Of a stretch of 64,000 nucleotides of DNA, positions 36,374 through 43,704 are shown one piece after another. A program made the translations under genes and the position numbers. A model generated the notes under the pieces. That model was not told where the DNA came from and made no database searches. It saw nothing but the letters and a program-made list of their open reading frames with translations. Numbering within the stretch: position 1 is the stretch's first letter; every line of letters starts with the position of its first letter. This DNA comes from a virus: the IMG/VR virus record IMGVR_UViG_3300043449_002292, positions 1-64,000 of that record. One strand, written 5' to 3'.

Positions 36374-37791
36374 TTTGACTCCTTAATACCGGCAAGCTTG
36401 CACCATCTGTCGACCGCAGACTCTGTGAATATTACCGATCCCCCGACTAGACTATTAAGCTCTTTACGTAGTTCGTCCTGGTTGATAACCCTAAGGTTTG
36501 TTTTACGTTCGGAGTCCGAGGAGCCTGCCGTGATTGATGGACGACCGAGTATGTTGGACAGTGAATGACGACGAACTATCGCAGACCCACCACCGGCAGC
36601 GCCAGCGCCACCTGCGGCTGCGACACCGGCTGCAGCCGCACCAGCACCAGCACCTGCGGCTGCAGCCGCTGAGGCACCCGCTGCAGCCGCACCGCCGCCC
36701 GCGACAGCGGCTGGTGTTGGACGAGAAATTCCCAGAGAAGCCCCGATCGATGCGAGTCCTCCGAAAACTAGAGCCTCCGCCGGATCAAAAGTGACCAGAT
36801 TCGTTGAGGTGTCCGTGGTCTTCTGCGCCATCATCTCGAAAACTTTCTTGAACTCATCGAGGCTGAGAAGCTTGAGATCGTCGGAGAATTGTGAAGCCGT
36901 AAGGCTCGTGGGCTTGATTGCTGGAGTTCCTCTAAACTTCCTATAAATGCTTACTATAAACCCTTCAGCCGGCGACGAAATCTTGAAGTTACGTCCAACC
37001 ACACTATCGATATCGAACCCTTTGCTAGCAGCGAGAGATGCAAGTGTGGAGTCGAGCTTTGCGCGGCTCGGCGCCGATACCTTGAGAAAGAGCTCCTTCA
37101 CGCCACCTGGTGCGGGTTTAGGTTCACCATCATCTCCCCTGCCGACGACGTAAATTTTATCGGCAGAAACGTTCTCAAGCGGTAGAGTCGAAGACACCCC
37201 AGGCGCTGACAGCATGACATCGAAGCCTTCATCAGCCGATGCCTTTCCGATCACCATGAATTTCCTACCTTCATGATAACGATCAAAATCACCGAGAGCG
37301 GAAATTTCAGAGAATGGAACGCGGCGTGGAGACCTGAGCTTTGCACCGCCGCCCCTTAGTTTGATGAGATCGAAAACTATCGCTTCGTCAGTGAAGAACT
37401 TTAGCTCTGTCTTGAAATCGTTGATGATCAACAGACGAACTGCGTCCATCGCATTGAGGATTGTGAATTTCAAAACCTCGGCTGCTGTGATGGCATCGAC
37501 CAACTTTCTCTGGCTTCTATCGAGACCGATCGCGCTGAGGATTGGGTCCGGTTCCGAAGAAATGGCCTCCTCGAGCTTATCGATCGTCCCACGTAACGCC
37601 GCTTTCGTGTTGGACATCTTGGAGATCGCGGGAAGATCTTCGATGTCTGATAAGGGCTCAATCGATTGACGTGCAGCTTCGAATGATGCACGATCGACCG
37701 CCTCACTCATGAGGTAGTCTAAATTTCTGCGCTTGAGAGAACGGGAGGCGTCGTCATACCTACGTCCCATGTTACGCCCAATGTTGCTCAT
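36370..37791 (-). CDS. Large virion-block protein with Ala/Gly linker, 473 aa
   Basis: MSNIGRNMGRRYDDASRSLK then RRNLDYLMSEAVDRASFEAA, resembling the shared helix. Two beta domains (FMVIGKASADEGFDVMLSA; KIYVVGRGDDGEPKPAPGG) and a 50-residue Ala/Gly tract (GAGAGAAAAGVAAAGGAG) before a C-terminal domain. First gene of the 36-31 kb late block; ATACTTA motif 26 bases upstream. Confidence 0.66.
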   Translation of the reverse strand: MSNIGRNMGRRYDDASRSLKRRNLDYLMSEAVDRASFEAARQSIEPLSDIEDLPAISKMSNTKAALRGTIDKLEEAISSEPDPILSAIGLDRSQRKLVDAITAAEVLKFTILNAMDAVRLLIINDFKTELKFFTDEAIVFDLIKLRGGGAKLRSPRRVPFSEISALGDFDRYHEGRKFMVIGKASADEGFDVMLSAPGVSSTLPLENVSADKIYVVGRGDDGEPKPAPGGVKELFLKVSAPSRAKLDSTLASLAASKGFDIDSVVGRNFKISSPAEGFIVSIYRKFRGTPAIKPTSLTASQFSDDLKLLSLDEFKKVFEMMAQKTTDTSTNLVTFDPAEALVFGGLASIGASLGISRPTPAAVAGGGAAAAGASAAAAAGAGAGAAAAGVAAAGGAGAAGGGSAIVRRHSLSNILGRPSITAGSSDSERKTNLRVINQDELRKELNSLVGGSVIFTESAVDRWCKLAGIKESK

Positions 37792-37817
37792 CTTGTGAGA
37801 ATACCCCTGCTGGGAAC

Positions 37818-37824
37818 TAAGTAT
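37818..37824 (-). promoter_or_regulatory. Late-type motif ATACTTA
   Basis: ATACTTA 26 bases before the start at 37791; the same variant occurs at 49981. Confidence 0.5.
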
Positions 37825-37825
37825 T

Positions 37826-38284
37826 TCAGATCAGTGCTATCTGGCGAACCTTTACACCCGCTTCTCTCAAGAGATCGATGCCTGACGTGTCACGATAGCG
37901 TTCGATGTAGACTATCTCATCGATTCTAGCATTAACAATCGCCTTCGCGCACATACGACATGGGCTGAGACTCACGTACATCTTCTTACGTTTCGGGCTG
38001 TTAAAGTCGAGTTTGATGAGAGCATTTACCTCGGCATGGATAAACCCTGATTCACCGGCGGCGGAGGATTCACGTGTGTTTGATCCGCCAGCGTGATCCC
38101 CGTTGTATCCGAGGGAGAGCAACTGCGTGTTATCATCCGTGACCACGATTGCGGCCACCTTAAAGTTGGGATCTGGGGATCTTTTTGAGATTGTTCGGAC
38201 TACGTCAGCCCAGATAAGATCCCAGCTGGGACGATCGTCGATTGGATTACAGCGTAAATCGTTGAGAAAATCGTTATGGGTCAA
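37826..38284 (-). CDS. dCMP/cytidine deaminase family protein, 152 aa
   Basis: Zinc-dependent deaminase: HAEVNAL at 83-89 (zinc His and proton-shuttling Glu) and SPCRMCAKAIVNA at 107-119 (zinc Cys pair). The N-terminal segment FKVAAIVVTDDNTQLLSLGY fits the dCMP deaminase branch, which makes dUMP for thymidylate synthesis. TTG start with CAGGAGCGGGC, in a TTGA overlap with the upstream DHH gene. Coupled to RNR, dUTPase and ThyX in this genome, though a modified-base salvage role is possible. Confidence 0.88.
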   Translation of the reverse strand: MTHNDFLNDLRCNPIDDRPSWDLIWADVVRTISKRSPDPNFKVAAIVVTDDNTQLLSLGYNGDHAGGSNTRESSAAGESGFIHAEVNALIKLDFNSPKRKKMYVSLSPCRMCAKAIVNARIDEIVYIERYRDTSGIDLLREAGVKVRQIALI

Positions 38285-39129
38285 GCCCGCTCCTGATCAA
38301 AGATTGTCTCTATGTTAACATTTTTTGGCAGGCTGAAACCCGCTGCCTTTCGATGCCCACCTCCGCCGAACCTCTTGGCGACCTCGCTCACGTCGGAATC
38401 CTCATGATGAGCGCGGAGGCTCACCTTCACCTGCCGCGTCTCGTGGTCATAGAACCAGATCACCGCGAAGTCGCACTTGGGAGACAGGGCCGCCCCAATC
38501 TCCGACATCCAGTGCGATGAGTTAACGACAAGAACGTCCTTTCCATCTATCTTACGTGGTGTGGCATGCTTCGCTATCTTTGAGATGACAGTCTTCGAAT
38601 ACGCGAGGATGTAAGCCCCTCGTTCCTGGGCGTCATCCACCGCAGAATCGTCGAGGTATTTATCGAACTCCTCGAAATCGAATGGGACCATGTCGAAGGC
38701 TGCCGCGAACTCCTTTGAGTATGGGATCTGCCACTTCCAGAGATCACGGTCCTCGATGAATTTTATCATGCGAGGCGCCTCCTTACCTGGATGGAAGAAA
38801 TTCCAGGCAAGCATCGCACCGCTGTGATTCATATCAAATCGGGTGCATGAGACGTCGTGAAGCTCAACCATCGCTGACTTGTGGTGATCGATGATGAGGA
38901 AGTTGCGTGCTTCCTTTATCAGCTGCTTCGTGGTCACGTTGTCATACGAGAAATCCAAAACCACGACGTTCTTACCCTTCACGTCGGGTGGGGTTTCACC
39001 ATACTTCGCTGCGTGATATTCGGCTCGATCTCCAAGGAGCTTCCAGGCAGAGTAAGCTGCGCCGAATCCATCAGTGCAGCTCGCGTGGTAAATAACAAGA
39101 TCGACGCTTGAAGGTTCCAGCATGCTCAT
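38281..39129 (-). CDS. DHH/DHHA1 phosphoesterase, 282 aa
   Basis: DHH superfamily: IYHASCTDGFGAAYSAWK (motif I), VVLDFSYD (motif II), LIIDHHKSA (DHH box) and C-terminal FGGGGHRKAAGFSL (DHHA1 GGGH). These are metal-dependent phosphodiesterases such as nanoRNases and cyclic dinucleotide or pAp phosphatases; the exact substrate cannot be told. ATG with CCGGAGAGCAC, behind a GTGCAA promoter. Confidence 0.88.
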   Translation of the reverse strand: MSMLEPSSVDLVIYHASCTDGFGAAYSAWKLLGDRAEYHAAKYGETPPDVKGKNVVVLDFSYDNVTTKQLIKEARNFLIIDHHKSAMVELHDVSCTRFDMNHSGAMLAWNFFHPGKEAPRMIKFIEDRDLWKWQIPYSKEFAAAFDMVPFDFEEFDKYLDDSAVDDAQERGAYILAYSKTVISKIAKHATPRKIDGKDVLVVNSSHWMSEIGAALSPKCDFAVIWFYDHETRQVKVSLRAHHEDSDVSEVAKRFGGGGHRKAAGFSLPKNVNIETIFDQERA

Positions 39130-39148
39130 GTGCTCTCCGGACTAAAGT

Positions 39149-39177
39149 ATTATCCTACAGTCCCGTTCGAATTGCAC
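39149..39177 (-). promoter_or_regulatory. GTGCAA-N17-GATAAT promoter
   Basis: -35 GTGCAA 39172-39177, 17-base spacer, -10 GATAAT 39149-39154. Lies over the end of the thymidine kinase gene and serves the DHH and deaminase genes. Confidence 0.6.
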
Positions 39178-39725
39178 ATGATTGGATGGTGGCGAAAACA
39201 CCTTGGTTCATAGAGATTTTTTCCGCCAACCTCGATGAGCTTATCATCATCGACTAGCTTCGTAGTATAAAAAGCGTCATCACCGCAAATCGGGCATACA
39301 GCTGGACATTTCTCGATCCTCGTCGCGTAGGGAAGAAGCTCGCTGACCTCATCGAACGGCTCACACTTCGCGCTAAGGTCAAGGGTTGCGATTAGAACGG
39401 AAGTCCCATTCTTGATGATCTGGCGAACCGCCGGTGCCACCCCGTCTATCATGAAGGCTTCATCTATGGCCACCACATCGACATCATTCTGAAGGTCATG
39501 CAGGTGGTTCAGAATGCTTTTCCCGGATGTGACGCAGCGAGCTGGCCACTTAGCTCCGGAGTGAGTGCAGATCTGAGATTCTTCATAACGTGAGTCCATT
39601 GACGGCTTGTAAACTTGCACGTTACGTTCTTGAAGTTTGAGACGCTCCAACGACGCAATCAAGCGCGAAGTTTTAGAGCCCCACATCGGACCGCAGAAGA
39701 TGATCAGCTCTGGATTTTTAGCCAA
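39150..39725 (-). CDS. tdk: Thymidine kinase (type II), 191 aa
   Basis: TK1-like: P-loop FCGPMWGSKTSRL at residues 10-22 (GPMWGSKT, with Ser where the family usually has Gly before Lys), Walker B DVVAIDEAFMID, and a zinc-binding domain CPAVCPICGD...CFRHHP. Phosphorylates thymidine for the dTTP pool. No ATG exists before the P-loop; TTG 39723-39725 is the start, overlapping the upstream gene by 8 bases. Confidence 0.88.
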   Translation of the reverse strand: MAKNPELIIFCGPMWGSKTSRLIASLERLKLQERNVQVYKPSMDSRYEESQICTHSGAKWPARCVTSGKSILNHLHDLQNDVDVVAIDEAFMIDGVAPAVRQIIKNGTSVLIATLDLSAKCEPFDEVSELLPYATRIEKCPAVCPICGDDAFYTTKLVDDDKLIEVGGKNLYEPRCFRHHPIMCNSNGTVG

Positions 39726-40125
39726 GCTTCACCGCCCTTCCGTAATCATCCTCGAGCCTTTTCGGAACATCATCAACACGATCGCCTACCTCTATCACTT
39801 GACTATCCTCAAGAGCTTCGAGCCTGTATGGGCACTCAGATTGCACATACAGCACGTCCATAGGACGCAGGACCTTCATTCGAAAAGGATGCTTTTCTGA
39901 ATTCTCCAGAGTTTTTTCATTTCCAAATGAAACTTTAATTTTCCCACTAAGAACGAAGAATACCTCATTCTTAACGTTGTGATACTTCAAGCTTGTGCGC
40001 TCTCCCTTCCTGATGTGGATGAGCTTACCGTGAATATGACTCAAGGCATGCCAAACCCGAGTTTCGCCCCACGGTTTGCTTTCGGATATTGAGCTTGAAA
40101 CCCAAGCTTCCTTAGGCGCTGGCAT
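39718..40125 (-). CDS. Cupin, mannose-6-phosphate isomerase type II-like, 135 aa
   Basis: KPWGETRVWHALSHIHGKLI then LKYHNVKNEVFFVLSGKIKVSF and DVLYVQSECPYRLEALEDSQ, VIEVGDRVDD, match the C-terminal cupin of type II phosphomannose isomerases and related sugar-phosphate cupins (E.FFVL.G). Start ATG 40123-40125; overlaps the epimerase by 14 bases. Probably sugar-nucleotide metabolism. Confidence 0.72.
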   Translation of the reverse strand: MPAPKEAWVSSSISESKPWGETRVWHALSHIHGKLIHIRKGERTSLKYHNVKNEVFFVLSGKIKVSFGNEKTLENSEKHPFRMKVLRPMDVLYVQSECPYRLEALEDSQVIEVGDRVDDVPKRLEDDYGRAVKLG

Positions 40126-41128
40126 TGAGGCCCCACCAATCGAGGGTGAGCTGTAAACCCTCTTCAAACTGCACCTGAGGTTCCCAGCTGATCGCCTGCT
40201 TCGCGATTGTCACATCAGCGAGCGTGTCCCGAACGTCGCCGAGCCGGGCCGGTGCATTGCTCACCTCGAGGTTCGGGAACTTCAGACGGAGCATATCGAG
40301 AACCTCGATATTCGCGAGTGACTTACCGGATCCCACGTTAAATGCATGACCGCGAAGGGGATGCTCACACTCAGCGGCAAGCCGGTTCGCACGTGCGACG
40401 TCCTTCACGAAGACGAGATCGCGAGTCTGGTAACCGTCACCGTCGGAACGAAGCGGACGTCCCTCCTTCAGGGCGGAGCACCACGCTGCGACTGCAGTGG
40501 AGTAGGGTGACTTACCGTCCTGGCCCGGTCCGTAAACATTGAAGTAACGAAGGCAGACGCTACGCTGATCGTAGAGACGACCGAAGAGGGTCAGATAGTC
40601 CTCGATCATCCGCTTCTGAAGACCGTAGGGCGACTGTGGGTTCGAAGGCGCGAACTCCGTGGTCGGCAGCTGGTCGATCTCTCCGTAGACTGCAGAGGAG
40701 GAGGAGAAAACGAACTTCGTTCCCGTTCCACGGATCGCGTCTAGAAGGGCGAGAGTTCGAGTGACGTTGAGGTCATTCGACTCGAAAGGATGCTCAACCG
40801 AGAAACCCACACGCGGCATCGCTGCAAGGTGGAAAATCACACCATAACGACCCTCCTTTGAGCGCTCCAGGACCTGCTGACATGCGAAGTCACCCTCGAT
40901 CACAAGAATCGAGCCCTCCACGCGCGAGGACTCAGGGTGCTTACTCTCAAAGGCATCGAGCAGATCCGCCGGGGAAGCTCGGAAGCTAAGACCGATAAGA
41001 GCATCGAGGGAGCCATTCGACATATCATCTACGATGTCTATCGTGTAACCATTCTCACGCAGCTCCCGAACAACATGGGAACCGATAAAACCACAACCAC
41101 CCGTAACCAGAGCACGCTTGCTATTCAT
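40112..41128 (-). CDS. NAD-dependent sugar epimerase/dehydratase (UDP-glucose 4-epimerase-like), 338 aa
   Basis: Extended short-chain dehydrogenase: GGCGFIGSH (GxxGxxG) at 10-18, FHLAAMPRVG, SSSSAVYGE with catalytic Ser, YGLQK (YxxxK), RYFNVYGPGQ, RDLVFVKDVARA and FNVGSGKS. Closest in layout to GalE and related nucleotide-sugar epimerases. Would supply a nucleotide sugar for the glycosyltransferase three genes upstream. ATG with AAGAGGTGATGA. Confidence 0.88.
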   Translation of the reverse strand: MNSKRALVTGGCGFIGSHVVRELRENGYTIDIVDDMSNGSLDALIGLSFRASPADLLDAFESKHPESSRVEGSILVIEGDFACQQVLERSKEGRYGVIFHLAAMPRVGFSVEHPFESNDLNVTRTLALLDAIRGTGTKFVFSSSSAVYGEIDQLPTTEFAPSNPQSPYGLQKRMIEDYLTLFGRLYDQRSVCLRYFNVYGPGQDGKSPYSTAVAAWCSALKEGRPLRSDGDGYQTRDLVFVKDVARANRLAAECEHPLRGHAFNVGSGKSLANIEVLDMLRLKFPNLEVSNAPARLGDVRDTLADVTIAKQAISWEPQVQFEEGLQLTLDWWGLNASA

Positions 41129-41131
41129 TCA

Positions 41132-42115
41132 TCACCTCTTGAAAAAATGATAACCCTTGAAATCAGTCGAGAGCAGAAATCTAATTGACAGCTTTTCATC
41201 CTTCATCTTCCTCGCTCTAACCGAGCAGAGGATGTCACACCAATCCCTGATCAATGACTGTGAAAGCTGTTCATCAGTCTGATCGATCAGTTTCGGGGAG
41301 ACGAATACCATCCCGTCCCTGATCACGCCTTCGTTGGTCGAACGAACAGCCTCCTCAACGCGTATCAGATCGACTATCGGAAAGACCTTCGGATACGGCT
41401 GCATCGGACGACCGAAGTTATCGCTGGAATTCGCGATCGCGTCCAGCATCTCGAAGTCCCTCTCGTAGCAGTGGAGCGAGTTCGAGGTGTGGACATACTC
41501 ACCGAGCTCGACCCCCAGCTCATTCGCCATGATCTCCTGCATCGTGGTGAATGCCGGAACGTCGTAGGCGATGCCGAGGATGATATCGCTCGACCGCATG
41601 TTGACGTGGAGGTGGAGCTTGCCCTCACGGATAAAGAACTGGAGCGCGAGGGTGCACGGGACATCCTTCACTGCGTGGAGGGAGTCGTCAGGGGTCCTGA
41701 TGTGGATCACCGCCCGACGGGAGTCGGGATCCTTCCGGAGCTCCTCCTTCACGTAATCCCACTGGACGATACCGCCTGCCGCGATCCGATCATGCGGTCG
41801 GAAGATTCGAGCCCCGTAGGCGGAGTTCGCCGTCTTGCCGTCATCGCTGATTCCCTTCCAGAACGATGCGTAATACGAGATCCACTCCGTGGAATCGTTA
41901 CCGCTCAGATACCACAGAGTCTCCGCGACGAAATATGACAGGGAGAAATTTCGAGCTTCCACAAATGGGAGACGATCACGCGGATCCTTAATCCTGAACT
42001 GAACGCCCAGTTTCTCCTTGATCTTCATCCCACGAGGAGATGAAACAAACTCAGACTCATCCCTGACCATCCTACAAAGATCAATGTAGGCCTGCGTGAA
42101 ATTACCGTATGTCAT
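41132..42115 (-). CDS. ThyA-family pyrimidine (hydroxy)methyltransferase, Asp variant, 327 aa
   Basis: Thymidylate-synthase fold with catalytic C154 (VPCTLALQFF), MRSSDIILGIAYD and HTSNSLHCYERD. Aligned to E. coli ThyA (..RSCDVFLGLPFN..THLY..), the Asn that selects dUMP is Asp here (D185). Asp at this site is characteristic of dCMP hydroxymethylases such as T4 gp42. The phage has ThyX for dTMP, so this enzyme more likely makes a modified dCMP. Start ATG 42113-42115 (GGAGATGAATAC). ATGA overlap with the kinase. Confidence 0.85.
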   Translation of the reverse strand: MTYGNFTQAYIDLCRMVRDESEFVSSPRGMKIKEKLGVQFRIKDPRDRLPFVEARNFSLSYFVAETLWYLSGNDSTEWISYYASFWKGISDDGKTANSAYGARIFRPHDRIAAGGIVQWDYVKEELRKDPDSRRAVIHIRTPDDSLHAVKDVPCTLALQFFIREGKLHLHVNMRSSDIILGIAYDVPAFTTMQEIMANELGVELGEYVHTSNSLHCYERDFEMLDAIANSSDNFGRPMQPYPKVFPIVDLIRVEEAVRSTNEGVIRDGMVFVSPKLIDQTDEQLSQSLIRDWCDILCSVRARKMKDEKLSIRFLLSTDFKGYHFFKR

Positions 42116-42639
42116 GTATTCATCTCCAACCACGTGAGAATCTCGGTGATCTCCCTGTTAAGATTCTCGTCATCGACCCAAAGTGTGAGGCACTCGCATT
42201 TCGTCCACGCTTGGAATTGCTCATAGAGACCGTCCAGCTTCCTGAGGGCTTCCTCGTCAATGTAATCGTGCAGGTCGTCACGTATCCCAGAGTAGCTCTT
42301 GCGACGGCAGATAACGAACTTACCGCCAGCCTCAGCAAACTTGTCATCAATCTTCCTGAGGATCTCAAAGTCAGTGTCCCTGTTGAAGAACTGCGCATAC
42401 ACCCACTCGGAGGCATGATTTCGGTCCATGATCACGCTGGTTCCCGTCTGCAGGAGGAACTCGGTCAGGAACGTGGATCCGTAAATCAGCAGATTCTTGA
42501 AGTAGCTCGGATCGTGAAGATCCGCATACCATTCGCCCTTGTTCTTGAAAGTAGGAACTCCGAGAAGTCTCGATAGCTCAGCGGCGATCTCGGACTTACC
42601 CGTCATGTCTGGACCCTCGAGTCCGATCAAAATTGCCAT
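42112..42639 (-). CDS. Deoxynucleoside monophosphate kinase-like P-loop protein, 175 aa
   Basis: ILIGLEGPDMTGKSEIA holds a Walker A of the thymidylate-kinase-like group (EG.D..GKS), followed by VIMDRNHASEWVYAQFF (DR box) and FVICRRKSYSG. The fold fits dNMP kinases such as T4 gp1, which phosphorylates hydroxymethyl-dCMP. Directly coupled to the ThyA-like gene, so it may act on that product. ATG with AGAGGCTGAA. Confidence 0.8.
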   Translation of the reverse strand: MAILIGLEGPDMTGKSEIAAELSRLLGVPTFKNKGEWYADLHDPSYFKNLLIYGSTFLTEFLLQTGTSVIMDRNHASEWVYAQFFNRDTDFEILRKIDDKFAEAGGKFVICRRKSYSGIRDDLHDYIDEEALRKLDGLYEQFQAWTKCECLTLWVDDENLNREITEILTWLEMNT

Positions 42640-42640
42640 T

Positions 42641-43696
42641 TCAGCCTCTCTTCGCGTGTTGCTCGATTATATCAATCTTATGCCCAGGGCTAAAATCGAC
42701 AACCTTGCGAAGGGCATTTTCCTGCTGTTCGATAATTTCGACTCTCTCCTTCACGCTCATCTGCGAGATTCTCATAACGCAGCGAATCACATCTGATGGA
42801 TCATCAACGAGAAAATCGCCTAAGCCGACGGGTCTAGCGTGAACGTATTCATTCGGAATCAGTGAGATGACGCCGGCTTGGATCGCCTCCGTGAATCGCA
42901 TCGTGATGTTGCCGTAAGGTGTGTAATCATCACGTGTGATGTGGGTCACGGCCACGGAGTTGTTGATGACGCCGAAGATCTCCTTGTAAGCAAGTCGATG
43001 ACCGAAAGCGATGTTCGGATTCTCGCGAAGCAGGATGCTTGGATCCTTGCGCTCAGGGCTCCTCTCAAGCCAGTTACCCCAGACCTTCGTCTGGATCCCA
43101 CGCTCCCGTAGTGCCTGACTTGGGTTCGAGTAATACTTTTTGAACTGCGGGTCACGATCGTAGTTGTTACCCACATAGGTGTAGTTGTATGAATACTCAG
43201 CGGGCTTGAAGAGCCGTCGTGCCGAGGAAGCCCATGGCATCGAGATTCGAGAACGCGTCTGCTCACGTGGATTGATGCAAGCGTCCGCGAGCTGAGCATT
43301 CGGCCAGCGAAGCTCCTCCTCCGGGGTCATCTTCAGATCGCCGTCATGGATGATGATGGGAACGCCCTTCTTGTGATAGTGGTCGAGGAGCTCACACTGC
43401 CGTCGGTAGTCCGGCTCGGTCGCCCGATCGCCCCCGAGGCTTGCATCATTCTTCCAGGTCGGCCAGCGCCACTCAACGAAGAGAACGTCACCTTCCGGAA
43501 ATCCAGTATCGTCGTATTCGACACCGGAATAGGGTTCGTCGTCTCGACGCTTCTGCACCTGGACCATGGTGTGGCCGCGGCGCTGCATCTCATCGACCAG
43601 ATCAACTCGACCACCACGATAGTGGTCGGGGGTGTTCGAAACAGTTTGCTTTTCGAAAGGGGTTACAAAGCCCCAGAATGAGTATAGAATTCGCAC
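42641..43696 (-). CDS. Glycosyltransferase-like protein, 351 aa
   Basis: Rossmann start MRILYSFWGFVTPFE, then DVLFVEWRWPTW, PIIIHDGDL, YNYTYVGNNYDRD, and a C-terminal ITMRFTEAIQAGVISLIPNE followed by FLVDDPSDV, typical of GT-B/GT4-like transferases (E.m..G.i.l........... .v). Phage proteins of this type occur beside base-modification genes and beside fibre-decoration genes, so the acceptor (DNA or virion surface) is open. GTG start with GAGGTAAAAG. Confidence 0.72.
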   Translation of the reverse strand: MRILYSFWGFVTPFEKQTVSNTPDHYRGGRVDLVDEMQRRGHTMVQVQKRRDDEPYSGVEYDDTGFPEGDVLFVEWRWPTWKNDASLGGDRATEPDYRRQCELLDHYHKKGVPIIIHDGDLKMTPEEELRWPNAQLADACINPREQTRSRISMPWASSARRLFKPAEYSYNYTYVGNNYDRDPQFKKYYSNPSQALRERGIQTKVWGNWLERSPERKDPSILLRENPNIAFGHRLAYKEIFGVINNSVAVTHITRDDYTPYGNITMRFTEAIQAGVISLIPNEYVHARPVGLGDFLVDDPSDVIRCVMRISQMSVKERVEIIEQQENALRKVVDFSPGHKIDIIEQHAKRG

Positions 43697-43704
43697 CTTT
43701 TACC

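Noticed and set aside
36401-36406. GTGCAA-like -35 (also 39617 and 39842)
   Set aside because: No TATRAT-like box at the 17-base spacing, and the sites are inside genes without a nearby start.
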